DNA from: Nocardia wallacei
GTDB taxonomy: Bacteria > Actinomycetota > Actinomycetes > Mycobacteriales > Mycobacteriaceae
Length of the DNA stretch: 64,000 nucleotides
Assembly (NCBI RefSeq): GCF_014466955.1
Contig: NZ_AP023396.1
Location: 4,030,001 to 4,094,000 of the forward strand
Direction of reading: 5' to 3'
In this document: positions 10,361-19,368 of the stretch, piece by piece
How positions within the stretch are numbered: position 1 is the first letter of the stretch
Layout of the letters: every line of letters starts with the position of its first letter
Translations under genes and position numbers: made by a program
Notes under the pieces: model-generated
What the model was told of the DNA's origin: nothing
What the model saw: only the letters and a program-made list of their open reading frames with translations
Databases searched by the model: none

Positions 10361-13300
10361 CGGGTCGCCTCGGCTCCCGCGAGGCAGCGCAGCGTGATCT
10401 CCGGTACGGGGTCGCCGGGTGTCTCAGCGAGCCCGCGCAGTACCCGGAGGAGATCGCCGAGCATGTCGCGCGCGGTGGTGTCGTCGAAAAGCTCGGCGGC
10501 GTAGGTCAGTTCGATGATGTCGCCGTCGTCGCCGGACCGCAGGTCCAGTGCCAGCTCCGTCGTCGCCGACCAGGCGGCGCGATACCGTAGCGGGCGGTCG
10601 CCGTCGGCGCCCGCGGCCGTGGACAGCGCCGTGGCGGTCCGGGCGAGAAGTTCGGCGCCGTCCGGTTCGTCGGCGAGGTCCAGGCGCGCCGTGCCCGCCG
10701 CGAGTCCCACCGTGACCTCGTCGGACCCGGAGTACCAGGCCAGCAGTGCGCTCCAGGCGCCGAGCACCGCCGCGTCGCCGGGAGTGGAGTCCAGCCGTTC
10801 CCGGACGGTCGCCGGGGTGTACCCGGCCGTGCTGCCGGTGCGCGGCCGATCGGTCGGAATATCCAGCACCGCAATTGTCTCCGGTACCGCCGTGGCAATC
10901 ACGACGAGTTCGTCGATGGATCGGCCGGGAGCCGATTCCACCAGTTCCGCGAGGGTCTCGAGGTAGGCGGCGGCGAAACCGGCGGCGGTCTGGCGGGTGA
11001 ACAGCTCGGTGCTGTACTCGAAGCAGGCCAGCATGTCGTACTCGTCGCTGCGGTCGTAGGTGATCAGGCTGAGGTCGAATTTGGCTGTCCCGGCGGGCAA
11101 TCCGCCGAACGCGTTCTGTATCGAATGATCCAGGTCGAAGACCTCGGTCGCGCCGGGGCCGAGCGGATTGCCCATCCCGGGCAGTTCCTGGTGGACGTAC
11201 AGCACGTCGAACAGCGGGGTGCGGGACAGGTCGCGCTGGTCGCCCAGGGCGTTCACCACCCGCTCGAACGGGATCTCCTGATGCTCGAGCGCGCCCAGCA
11301 CGATGGCCCGCACCCGCTCCAGCAGGTCGGCGACCGTCGCGGGACCGGACAGGTTGGCGCGCAGGGCGACGGTGCTGTTGAAGAAGCCCACGAGCCCTTC
11401 GATCTCGCGGCGGGTGCGGCCGGTGGTCGGGGTGCCGATCACGAGGTCACGCTGCCCGCTGCGCCGCGCCAGCAGCAGGTACAGCGCCGACAGCAGCACC
11501 ACGAACAGCGACACCGCTTCCCGCTTCGCCACCGCGCGCGACCGCGCCAGCAGCTCGGCCGGGACCGTGAACGGCTCCAGGTCGCCGACGAACGTCTTGC
11601 GGGGCGGGCGGGGGAAGTCGGTGGGCAGGCGCAACTTCGGCGCGTCGCGCAGCAGGTGCACCCAGTACCGCAACTCGTGGTCGAGCGCGCCGGACTCGGT
11701 CAGCTCGCGGTGCCAGGCCGCGTAGTCGCGGTAGCGCACCGGCAGCGGGGCGAGCGCGGCGGCGCGGCCCGCCCGGCGCGCGGCGTACAGCTCGGGGATC
11801 TCGCGGGCCAGGATGCCGGGGGTGGCGCCGTCGGTGACGCAGTGGTGGCAGGTCACCTGCAGCACGTGCTCGTCGGGCGCCAGCGTCACCAGCAGCACCC
11901 GCACCAGCGGGTCACGGGCCAGATCGAACGGCGTCTGGGTGGCGTCGCGGATCAGTTCGCGCGCGGCGGCGATGGGGTCGGGTGTGCCGGAGACGTCCAC
12001 GACGCGGAAGAAGTCACCGAGCGAGGACCGCACCCGCACGGCGGGCTTGCCGTCGACCTCGACGAGGTTGTAGCGCAGCGGCTCGTGCCGTTCGGCGAAA
12101 TCCTCGAAGGTGCCCCGGACGGCCGCCACGTCGACCGGCCCGCGCAGCGTGTTAACCACCGGGTAGTTGTAGAGCGTGGTGTCGGGCACGAGCTGGTGGT
12201 GGAACCACATGCGTTCCTGCCCCGACGACATGACCAGCTCGTCGGTGCGGGTGATCGGCGGCAGCGCCGCGGCGTGCGCGGCGGCCGCCGGTGCGGCGCC
12301 GTCGCGCAGCAGGGCGGCGAAGTCGGCGACCTTCGGGCGCTCGTAGACGTCGAGCAGCTTGGGCCGGAACCCGTAGGTCTCGGCGACCCGTTCGACCAGC
12401 TGCACGGCGATGATCGAATTGCCGCCCAGGTCGAAATAATCGTCCTCCGAGGCGATTTCGGTCTCCGAGTGCAGCAGTTCGCGCAGCTCGGCGCGCAGCC
12501 ATTCGTCCGGGTCCGCGGGGGCGGCCGGGGTCGACGGCGCGGCGGGGTCGGTGGTGGGCGCGGCGGGCCGCGCGGCCGTGGGCAGTTCCACCCAGCACCG
12601 CGTACCGTGCAGCGGATGGCCGGGGAGCCGCACGCGGCGGCCGTCACCGGGATCGACCCGTGTCCAGTCGAGGTCCGCGCCGAGCTCGTAGAGCCGTCCG
12701 AGAATGCCGAGTGGCTCGCCCGAATCCTCCCCGCCGACAACGATTTCCGCGTCGGGATGCCCGGCCAGGTCCTCCGCGAGGTAGCGGCCCAGCAGGCCGT
12801 CGGCGCTCGGATCGACGAACACGACCGGCCCCTCCCGCAACAGCGTCTCCGCCGCCGCGCGCAGCCTCGACCGGTCCACCGCGGGCGCCGCCGCAGCGGC
12901 CGCGATCTCGCCCGCATCGGCCGCCACCGCCGAACCGAGCAGGTACCGCGCCGCGAACTTCGACGCTCCCCCACTCAGAACGGCCGCGAACGAAAGACCA
13001 CAGTCCCGCAACCGATCGTGCACCGCGATCTGTCCCGCGAGCACCGCCCCCACCTCGCCCTCGGCAGGCAATTCGGCAGGCAGTACAGCCGAGCTCCCCG
13101 CACCGGCAGCGGGATTCTCGGCAGGCGGCAGAACCGGGCTGCCCACACTGGAGGCGGAGAACTCGGCAGGCGGGACGCTCGGGCCGGCCGCCCTGGAGGC
13201 GGAGAGCTCGGCAGGCGGGACGGTCGGGACGGCCGCGCTCGAGGCGGAGAGCTCGGCAGGCGGGACGGTCGGGACGGCCGCGCCGGCCGCTGGCGTATCG

Positions 13301-14952
13301 GCGGGCGGCACGACCGAACTTGTCATGGTGAGCGTGGGCTGTTCCGTGGGCGATGTGGCCGGGGCGATTCCGGATGGGGTCGCGCCGGGTGAGAGGAGCA
13401 GGGCTACTCGGGGTGTGGTCGGTCGGGGTTGATCCGGGGGGATATTCGTTGCGCGCCTGGACAATTCGGCGGCGGCCGACTCGATGTCGGTGGCGCGGAC
13501 CGCGACGCGGTGCGGGAAGTGGGTGCGGCCGCGCGCCAGGGTGAAGGCGACGTCGGGAAGCGAGAACGTGCCGTCGCGCAGCGCCGCCGCCAGGTCGCGG
13601 CAGGACTCGGCGAGCGCGGCCGGTGTCCGTGCCGACACCGCGAGCAGCCGGGGGGCGGATTCGGCGGGCGGGGTGGTGACCGGGGCGCCGGGGGCCTGCT
13701 GCACCACGCAGTGCGCGTTCGCGCCGCCGAGGCTGTAGGAGCTGACGCCCGCCAGGCGCGGCTCGCCGTCGGCCCACGGCCGCGCGCGGGTGACCACCTC
13801 GAGCCCGGCCGCGGGCAGGTCCAGATCGCCGGTCGGGCGCTCGAAGTGCAACGACGGGTACAGCCGGCCCTCGGCGACGGCCAGCGTGGCCTTGACCAGC
13901 CCGGCGATCCCGGCGGCATGGTCGAGGTGGCCGATATTGGTCTTGACCGATCCGATCGGCAGCGGCCGCGGCCGTTCGCCGAACACGGTGCGCAGGCCCT
14001 CGAGTTCGACCGCGTCGCCCAGGCGCGTCGCCGAGCCGTGCGCCTCCACGTAGCCGGCCGCGCGCGGGTCGATCCCCGCGCGCCGCCAGGCCGTGGTGAT
14101 CACCCGGGCCTGCGCGGCCGCGCTCGGCGTGCTGATGGTCGCCGACGCGTGCCCGTTGTGCAGCACCGCGCTCCCCCGGATCACCGCGTACACGGGCGCG
14201 CGGTCGGCCCGGGCGCGGCCCAGCGTGGTCAGCAGCAGCGCCGCGCCGCCCTCGCCGGGCACCGTGCCGTCGGCGTCGGCGTCGAAGGCCCGGCAGACGC
14301 CGCTGGGCGAGGCGATCTCCGTCATGGTCCGCGCGGCCCACTCCGGAGAACCGTTGGCGCGCACGCTGACCCCGCCCGCGAGCGCGTAGTCCGCGTCACC
14401 GCTCCGCAATTCGCGGCAGGCGTGGTGAACGGCGATGAGCGAGGCGTTGCAGCCACTGTCGATCGCGTAGCACGGCCCGGTCAGCCCCAGCAGATGCGCG
14501 ATGCGCGCCGTGGTGCCGAAGGGCAGATTGCCCAGCATACTCAGCGGCCCGGGGTCGACCGCCATGGCGTGGTAGGAGGGCATCGGCGCGCTGAACACCA
14601 CGGCGGTGGTGGCCTCCCGCAGCGTCGCCGCCGCGTACCCGGCGTCCTCGATCGCCTGGTGCGCCAGCTCCAGTGCGATGCGCTGCTGCGGATCCATCAG
14701 CGACGCTTCGCGTTTGGACAGCTCGAAGAAGGCGTAGTCGAAGGTGTGGATGTCGGCCAGGTGGCCCATCGGCAGATAGCGCGCGGAGCGGTCCAGTGCG
14801 GTCGCCACCGCGCGGGCCTCGGGCATGGGGGCGATCGAGTCGCGCCCGGCGTCGAGGTTCGCGCGGAACTCGGCCAGGGTCGGCGCGTCGGGGAAACGAA
14901 CACCCATTCCGACGATCGCGATGTCGTCGTCGCTTGCGGTATACACGGTCAC
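10357..14952 (-). CDS. Hybrid PKS/NRPS protein: KS - degenerate AT - ACP - C - C-domain fragment
   Basis: A 1531-residue protein. KS (residues about 8-420) has Cys168 in an unusual GCNAS context (usually ACSSS), His305 (HGSATRLGD) and His342 (NIGHLDHAAG), so the catalytic triad is complete. Residues about 515-790 begin like an AT (RVALLLSPG) and end like one (ILGRLYELGADLDW), but where GHSxGE should be the sequence reads SGGASKF, and the GPxH region reads DPSADG; catalytic Ser and His are both missing. Residues about 545-630 are a proline-rich tandem repeat. ACP follows (DLGGNSI, Ser846), then a condensation domain (CHHCVTDG), then about 160 residues resembling only the C-terminal lobe of a condensation domain. 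No KR, DH or ER is present. The GTG start has GAGG 5-8 bases upstream and lies 7 bases after the A-PCP gene. KS extension with a carrier-bound C2 unit is inferred. Confidence 0.92.
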   Translation of the reverse strand: MTVYTASDDDIAIVGMGVRFPDAPTLAEFRANLDAGRDSIAPMPEARAVATALDRSARYLPMGHLADIHTFDYAFFELSKREASLMDPQQRIALELAHQAIEDAGYAAATLREATTAVVFSAPMPSYHAMAVDPGPLSMLGNLPFGTTARIAHLLGLTGPCYAIDSGCNASLIAVHHACRELRSGDADYALAGGVSVRANGSPEWAARTMTEIASPSGVCRAFDADADGTVPGEGGAALLLTTLGRARADRAPVYAVIRGSAVLHNGHASATISTPSAAAQARVITTAWRRAGIDPRAAGYVEAHGSATRLGDAVELEGLRTVFGERPRPLPIGSVKTNIGHLDHAAGIAGLVKATLAVAEGRLYPSLHFERPTGDLDLPAAGLEVVTRARPWADGEPRLAGVSSYSLGGANAHCVVQQAPGAPVTTPPAESAPRLLAVSARTPAALAESCRDLAAALRDGTFSLPDVAFTLARGRTHFPHRVAVRATDIESAAAELSRRATNIPPDQPRPTTPRVALLLSPGATPSGIAPATSPTEQPTLTMTSSVVPPADTPAAGAAVPTVPPAELSASSAAVPTVPPAELSASRAAGPSVPPAEFSASSVGSPVLPPAENPAAGAGSSAVLPAELPAEGEVGAVLAGQIAVHDRLRDCGLSFAAVLSGGASKFAARYLLGSAVAADAGEIAAAAAAPAVDRSRLRAAAETLLREGPVVFVDPSADGLLGRYLAEDLAGHPDAEIVVGGEDSGEPLGILGRLYELGADLDWTRVDPGDGRRVRLPGHPLHGTRCWVELPTAARPAAPTTDPAAPSTPAAPADPDEWLRAELRELLHSETEIASEDDYFDLGGNSIIAVQLVERVAETYGFRPKLLDVYERPKVADFAALLRDGAAPAAAAHAAALPPITRTDELVMSSGQERMWFHHQLVPDTTLYNYPVVNTLRGPVDVAAVRGTFEDFAERHEPLRYNLVEVDGKPAVRVRSSLGDFFRVVDVSGTPDPIAAARELIRDATQTPFDLARDPLVRVLLVTLAPDEHVLQVTCHHCVTDGATPGILAREIPELYAARRAGRAAALAPLPVRYRDYAAWHRELTESGALDHELRYWVHLLRDAPKLRLPTDFPRPPRKTFVGDLEPFTVPAELLARSRAVAKREAVSLFVVLLSALYLLLARRSGQRDLVIGTPTTGRTRREIEGLVGFFNSTVALRANLSGPATVADLLERVRAIVLGALEHQEIPFERVVNALGDQRDLSRTPLFDVLYVHQELPGMGNPLGPGATEVFDLDHSIQNAFGGLPAGTAKFDLSLITYDRSDEYDMLACFEYSTELFTRQTAAGFAAAYLETLAELVESAPGRSIDELVVIATAVPETIAVLDIPTDRPRTGSTAGYTPATVRERLDSTPGDAAVLGAWSALLAWYSGSDEVTVGLAAGTARLDLADEPDGAELLARTATALSTAAGADGDRPLRYRAAWSATTELALDLRSGDDGDIIELTYAAELFDDTTARDMLGDLLRVLRGLAETPGDPVPEITLRCLAGAEATR
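13064..13333. repeat. 45-bp minisatellite in the degenerate AT region
   Basis: About six 45-bp units in frame; 13109-13153, 13154-13198, 13199-13243 and 13244-13288 are clear, and the last two are nearly identical. Each encodes a 15-residue unit of the type VPPAELSASSAA. The array sits where the core of a normal acyltransferase domain would be. Confidence 0.9.
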
Positions 14953-14959
14953 GGCGTCC

Positions 14960-16789
14960 TCATACCTCGAAGGCCAGCGGCACGGTTCGTGCCGGCTCGG
15001 AGTCGGCGGGGGCGTCCGGCGTCAGCGCTCCCGCCTGCGCGGCCACGGTGTCGAGGTCGAACAGCATGCCCACCGAGATCGCGCCCGGCCACCGGGCCTC
15101 GAGGCGCAGATGCAGCGCCACCACGCGATGGGAGTTGCCGCCGACATCGAAGAACCGGTCGTCGCGGTCGAATTCGTCGTGGACGAGCACCTCGGACCAG
15201 ATCTCGCCCACCGCCCGTTCGTTGTCGGTCCACTGCTCCCGGGACGGCGCGGGCCGGTGCTCGAGCGGCGCGCTCAGCAGCGCCCGCAGCGCCGCCTCGT
15301 CGAGTTTGCTGCTGCCCGCCGCGATCGGCAGGGCGTCGATCCGCACGAACCGTTCCGGAACCGATTCCGGCGCGAGGTGTTCGGCACAGTATTCGGTCAA
15401 CGCGGCGATCGACGGCGCGGCGCCGTCGGCCGGTATCCAGAAGGCGGCCAGGTACACCGCGCCGTCGGCGTCGACCGCGTCCAGCACGACGGTCTCGCGC
15501 ACCGCCGGATGTCCTTCCAGCACGGCCTCGACGGCGCCGCGCTCGACCCGCACCCCGCGCACCTTCACCTGACTGTCGGCGCGGCCGTGGAATTCGATGT
15601 CGCCGTTGGCGTCCACGCGCGCCAGATCGCCGGTGCGGTAGATGCGACCGCCCGGCTCCGGCGAGAACGGGTCGGCCACGAACCGGGTGGCGGTCTGGCC
15701 GGGGCGGGCCGCGTATCCGTCGGCGATCTGCGCGCCCCCGAGATACAGCTCGCCACGGGTGCCGTGCCGTGCGGGCCGCAACCGGCCGTCGAGGACGTGG
15801 GCCGTGGTGCCGTCGGTCGGCGTCCCGATCGGCACCACGCGCCGGGGCGTCTGCGGGACGAGGTGGCAGACGCAGGTGACGGTCGCCTCGGTGGGCCCGT
15901 ACTCGTTGTGCAGCCGGGCCCCGGGCAGCATCGCGTGATGCTGCTCGACCAGCCGCGCGGAGACCGGCTCCCCGCAGAGGGTGACCATCCGCAGCGTCGG
16001 CCGCAGCCCCGCCAGGCGCGGCAGCAGCAGCCGGTAGTACGAGGGCGTCGCCACGAAATGCGAAACACCGTGGCGGGCAGCGAGTTCGGCGACCGCGTCG
16101 ACATCGGGGAGCATCCGGGCGTCGGGCAGCACGCTCGTGCCGCCCACCACCAGCGCCCAGGCGAGCGCCGCGAGGGAGCCGTCCCAGATCAGCCGCATGG
16201 CCGCGAAGGTGACGAGCGCGCCGTCGGTGTGCTCGAACGGCCGCGAGCCGATCATGGCGGCCAGGTTGGCCCGCGACACCACGACCGCCTTCGGCTCACC
16301 CGTCGAGCCGGAGGTGGTGATCACGTACGCGGGCGCCCGCGCGGGCGGCGGCGGTGGCAGCGCCACATCCGGCGGTTCCGCGTCGTCGCCGAGGTCGAGC
16401 ACCACGGGCGCGGTGGTGGTTCCGGCCAGCAGCGCCGCGACCTCGCCGGGCAGGGTGAAGGGGTCGCGCCCGTCGACGACGACCGCGGTGCACGTCGCGG
16501 CGTCCACCACGGCACGCAGCGTGGCCGCCGGGCGGCCCGGCTCGACGACACACCAGGCCGCGCCCGCGCGCAGCGCCGCGATCATCCCGATCAGCGTGTC
16601 CAGGCTCTGCCGCTGCAGCACCATGACCGTCTGCCCGGGCCGCACGCCCGCGGCGACCAGGCGGCGCGCGAGAAGCGCTGTGGCCGTGCCGAGTTCGCCG
16701 AAGGTGAGCGACCGGTCACCGACGATCAGGGCGGTGCGGCCGGGCACCCGCCCGGCTTGGCGCAGCACGCCCTCCAGCAGGTCGGTCAT
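14960..16789 (-). CDS. Stand-alone adenylation-PCP protein (probable loading module)
   Basis: A 609-residue A-PCP didomain. The adenylation core has TTSGSTGEPKAV, NEYGPTEAT, YRTGDLARV and, near the C terminus of the A domain, SSKLDEAAL in place of the usual GKxDR. A PCP follows (FFDVGGNSHRV) about residues 525-600. The specificity-pocket residues read DGAVTCEVT: Asp235 is kept, so an alpha-amino substrate is expected, but the usual Trp239 is Ala, and I cannot name the substrate. The ATG at 16789 overlaps the FkbH-like stop (ATGA); an upstream in-frame extension lacks domain homology and was not used. It has no condensation domain and precedes the KS protein, so it probably loads the amino-acyl starter that the KS extends. 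Involvement in precursor modification on the PCP is also possible. Confidence 0.88.
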   Translation of the reverse strand: MTDLLEGVLRQAGRVPGRTALIVGDRSLTFGELGTATALLARRLVAAGVRPGQTVMVLQRQSLDTLIGMIAALRAGAAWCVVEPGRPAATLRAVVDAATCTAVVVDGRDPFTLPGEVAALLAGTTTAPVVLDLGDDAEPPDVALPPPPPARAPAYVITTSGSTGEPKAVVVSRANLAAMIGSRPFEHTDGALVTFAAMRLIWDGSLAALAWALVVGGTSVLPDARMLPDVDAVAELAARHGVSHFVATPSYYRLLLPRLAGLRPTLRMVTLCGEPVSARLVEQHHAMLPGARLHNEYGPTEATVTCVCHLVPQTPRRVVPIGTPTDGTTAHVLDGRLRPARHGTRGELYLGGAQIADGYAARPGQTATRFVADPFSPEPGGRIYRTGDLARVDANGDIEFHGRADSQVKVRGVRVERGAVEAVLEGHPAVRETVVLDAVDADGAVYLAAFWIPADGAAPSIAALTEYCAEHLAPESVPERFVRIDALPIAAGSSKLDEAALRALLSAPLEHRPAPSREQWTDNERAVGEIWSEVLVHDEFDRDDRFFDVGGNSHRVVALHLRLEARWPGAISVGMLFDLDTVAAQAGALTPDAPADSEPARTVPLAFEV

Positions 16790-17811
16790 CGAACCACCTC
16801 GACATGTCCGGCGCCGCCGATCTCCTCGGGCGCGGCCGCGCAGGCGAGCAGGATGCGGTCGCCCGCGGACTCGACCACCTCGAAACCGGCGAACCGCAGG
16901 GTCACGAGCATCACCCGATTGACCGGCGTGGCAACGAATTCCGCGGCGGGACGGCGACCGGCCTCCTGGGCGCGCCGCACTACTTCGCGAATGAGCGCCG
17001 TGCCCACCCCGCGCGACATCACCCGGCAGGACATGAGCAGCAGCCGCAGCACCGAATCCCCGCCGCGCAGCTCCGAGACCGCGAGCCCGATGGTGCCGTA
17101 GCCGCCGAACCGGTCCCGCAGCGAGGCCACCAGCACCTCGTGGCGCGGCGAGGCGCACATCGCGCGCAGTTCATCGATGTCGAAGGTGACGCCGGTGGTG
17201 TTGAGCTGATGGGTGCGCACGGTCAGTTCGTGGGCGCGCACCAGGTCCTCCTCCGAGGCCGGGCGCACCGTCATGACCAGCCCGAGCGAGGCGAGGAAAG
17301 CGCTGTCGGAGCCGGTGAATTCGGCCTGGCCGACCCGGCGCGCGTGCTCGGCGCGGTAGTACGACCGGCGGTGCCGCGCTTCCGGCGAGATCGCCGCGGG
17401 CATGAATTCCCGCAGCTGCGGCAGCTCGGCGATGCGGTCGGCCGGGTAGCACCGGACCTCCGGATACGCGCTCGCCACCTCCGCCAGTTCGACGGGATCG
17501 TTGTCGACGAACGCCATCGACTCGTGGCCGATGTTCAGCGATTCGGCGATGCGGCGGATCGCCTCCGACTTCGGTCCCCAGCCCACCTCGACCGCCGAGA
17601 ACATGTCCTCGAGGCCGTGCCGGCGCAGGTGCGCGGTGGCCGCCGCGGTGTCGCCGCGGCTGGCGACGGCGTGCAGTATGCCGCGCTCGTCGAGGACCCG
17701 GATCGCCCGCAGCGCCTCGGGTTTCGGCTCGCCGCCGTCGGCCTCCAGTACGACGCCGGGCCACACCGTATCGTCGAGATCCCAGACCAGGCATTTCACC
17801 GTGGCCGTCAT
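16786..17811 (-). CDS. FkbH-family HAD protein: glyceryl transferase/phosphatase for glyceryl-ACP
   Basis: A 341-residue FkbH homologue. The N terminus has the HAD nucleophile motif WDLDDT (Asp11, Asp13) and FVDNDPVE as the later acidic motif. The middle has a THQLNTT segment matching the family's TNQFNLT, and the C-terminal GNAT-like half has LLMSCRVMSRGVG, the family's conserved SCRVLGRG signature with its Cys. Known members take 1,3-bisphosphoglycerate, remove phosphate and place D-glyceryl on an ACP phosphopantetheine, the first step to hydroxy- or methoxymalonyl-ACP. The neighbouring ACP and acyl-CoA dehydrogenase complete the set. The ATG at 17811 follows GGGAGCG and begins the HAD fold directly; longer in-frame starts overlap the upstream gene. 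Its stop overlaps the A-PCP start. Confidence 0.93.
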   Translation of the reverse strand: MTATVKCLVWDLDDTVWPGVVLEADGGEPKPEALRAIRVLDERGILHAVASRGDTAAATAHLRRHGLEDMFSAVEVGWGPKSEAIRRIAESLNIGHESMAFVDNDPVELAEVASAYPEVRCYPADRIAELPQLREFMPAAISPEARHRRSYYRAEHARRVGQAEFTGSDSAFLASLGLVMTVRPASEEDLVRAHELTVRTHQLNTTGVTFDIDELRAMCASPRHEVLVASLRDRFGGYGTIGLAVSELRGGDSVLRLLLMSCRVMSRGVGTALIREVVRRAQEAGRRPAAEFVATPVNRVMLVTLRFAGFEVVESAGDRILLACAAAPEEIGGAGHVEVVR

Positions 17812-17840
17812 CGCTCCCGCCTTCCGCGGCCGCGCGGCGC

Positions 17841-18938
17841 TCACCACGCGCCACCCCGCAGCACCCGTTCTCCGATGGTCACCTCGGCGACCTCCTGCGC
17901 GCCCTCGATGATCTGCATGACCTTGGCGTCGCGGTAGAACCTGCCGACGCGGCTGTCCGGCGCGCAGCCCGCGGCGCCGAGCACCTGCACCGCCTGTTCG
18001 CTCACCGTGGCCGCGGCGCGCGCCGCGGCGTATTTGGCGGCGATGGTCGCGACGATCGCTTCCGGCGATCCGGCGGCGCGCGCGGCCGCCGCGCGCTCGC
18101 ACAGCGCCTGCGCGCCCGCGATTTCCACCCAGCAGCGGCCCAGTGCGGCGCGGATCAGCTGGTGTTCGGCCAGGACGGTGTCGCCTTGGAGGCGGGTGGC
18201 GGCGTGCGCGGCGGCATCGGCCAGGCAGGCCCGCGCGAGCCCGACGCAGCCCCACGCCACGGTGAACCGGCCGTGGTCCAGTGCCGTGCCGACGACGTGG
18301 GACAGGCCGAAGCCCGGCGGCGCGAGCAGCCGGGCGGCGGGTATCCGCACGCGGTCGAAGCGGATGTGGGCCAGGCGCGCGCCGCGCAGTCCCAGCTGAT
18401 CCCGCACCGGTTCCACGGACACACCGGGGCGGTCACGGTCGACGAGCGCGGCGCACAGGCCGCCCGCGGCGCGGCCCAGGACCAGGAAGACGTCGGCGGC
18501 CTGCCCGAATGTGACCCACAGCTTGTGCCCGGACACCAGCCGGTCCGTCCCGTCCGGTTCGAAAGACGTTGCGACGGCGGATAGTTCGGTCCCCGCACCC
18601 GCCTCCGTCGCGGCCAGCGCCGCGATCAGCTCGCCGCCGGTGAGCCGGGGCAGCCAGTCGCCGCGCTGCTCGGCGGTGCCCCACCGGTCCACCGCCGCGG
18701 TGACCATGGTGTGCACCGTGACCAGCGAACGCAGGTTCGTGCAGCATGCGCCGAGCGTCGCGGCCAACCGGCCGAGTTCGTGCGCGTCGACGCCGCCACC
18801 CCCGAACGCGGCCGGGCGATCCGCGCCCAGCAGCCCGGCCCGGGCCACCAGCGCGATCATCTCGTCCGGCACGCCGTCGCGGTCCCATCGGGCGGCGTCC
18901 GCCTCGGCGGCCGCCACCACCTTCTCCGGGTCGATCAC
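17841..18938 (-). CDS. Acyl-CoA dehydrogenase family protein (FkbI-like), acts on acyl-ACP
   Basis: A 365-residue acyl-CoA dehydrogenase with the usual three domains: helical N terminus, middle beta domain (AALAATEAGAGTE, LWVTFGQAADVF) and C-terminal helical domain ending in RFYRDAKVMQIIEGAQEV, which contains the catalytic-base Glu region and FAD contacts. In FK520, zwittermicin and oxazolomycin pathways an ACAD of this kind oxidises the three-carbon glyceryl chain on ACP to the malonyl-type extender. The GTG start overlaps the ACP stop by four bases (GTGA), and the gene lies 29 bases before the FkbH-like gene. Length and order match FkbJ-FkbI-FkbH sets. A fatty acid beta-oxidation role is much less likely in this context. 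Confidence 0.9.
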   Translation of the reverse strand: MIDPEKVVAAAEADAARWDRDGVPDEMIALVARAGLLGADRPAAFGGGGVDAHELGRLAATLGACCTNLRSLVTVHTMVTAAVDRWGTAEQRGDWLPRLTGGELIAALAATEAGAGTELSAVATSFEPDGTDRLVSGHKLWVTFGQAADVFLVLGRAAGGLCAALVDRDRPGVSVEPVRDQLGLRGARLAHIRFDRVRIPAARLLAPPGFGLSHVVGTALDHGRFTVAWGCVGLARACLADAAAHAATRLQGDTVLAEHQLIRAALGRCWVEIAGAQALCERAAAARAAGSPEAIVATIAAKYAAARAAATVSEQAVQVLGAAGCAPDSRVGRFYRDAKVMQIIEGAQEVAEVTIGERVLRGGAW

Positions 18939-19225
18939 GGCTGTCCGGCCCCGGACCGCTTGCGCTCGACGAACGCGGCCGCGCGGGCCGCGGTGCGGAA
19001 GTTCCCGAGATCGAGATCCTCCACCTCGACCGTGATGCCGTAGGTCTGCTCCACGTGCACCACGATCTCCAGCGCCCGCAGCGAATTCACCAGTCCCAGC
19101 GCGAAAATGTCGTCCTCGGCGGTCAATTCGACCGAGGCGATCGAGCCGAAGTACGCCAGCAGCTCCGCCACCGGCCCCGCGCCGTGCTCGGCCACGCGCT
19201 CCACATGTTCCGCGACCACCCTCAC
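18935..19225 (-). CDS. Discrete acyl carrier protein for the glyceryl/hydroxymalonyl unit (FkbJ-like)
   Basis: A 96-residue carrier protein. The phosphopantetheine site is the Ser in DIFALGLVNSLRALEIV, with the usual downstream helix (VHVEQTYGITVEVEDLDLGNF). Discrete ACPs of this size next to FkbH and acyl-CoA dehydrogenase genes carry glyceryl and then hydroxymalonyl groups. It is first in the coupled run of seven genes and overlaps the next gene by GTGA. The GTG at 19225 lies close to a GGAGAG; a second GTG two codons later is an alternative with better spacing. The operon promoter should be in 19226-19368 or upstream of the GAPDH gene. Confidence 0.9.
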   Translation of the reverse strand: MRVVAEHVERVAEHGAGPVAELLAYFGSIASVELTAEDDIFALGLVNSLRALEIVVHVEQTYGITVEVEDLDLGNFRTAARAAAFVERKRSGAGQP

Positions 19226-19368
19226 CTCTCCAGCCTCGTCTCGGCGGCGAGTGGCCTGTGCCGTCGCCCGCAGATCACCACAACACGGGCCGTGACCACC
19301 GGCAAGCCCCGGTTTCCACGGGCTGACGGCACGGCGGGTGCCGCGCTATCGCCGATGCGAGCGGAGCG

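Noticed and set aside
7504..13333. Repeat arrays as CRISPR
   Set aside because: Units are directly adjacent, in frame, and without unique spacers, so they are coding minisatellites.
9407..19225. Free-standing acyltransferase for the KS module
   Set aside because: I looked for GHSxG proteins in the operon and its neighbours; the only hits are alpha/beta hydrolases at 38620 and 59017, which are distant and lack AT features.
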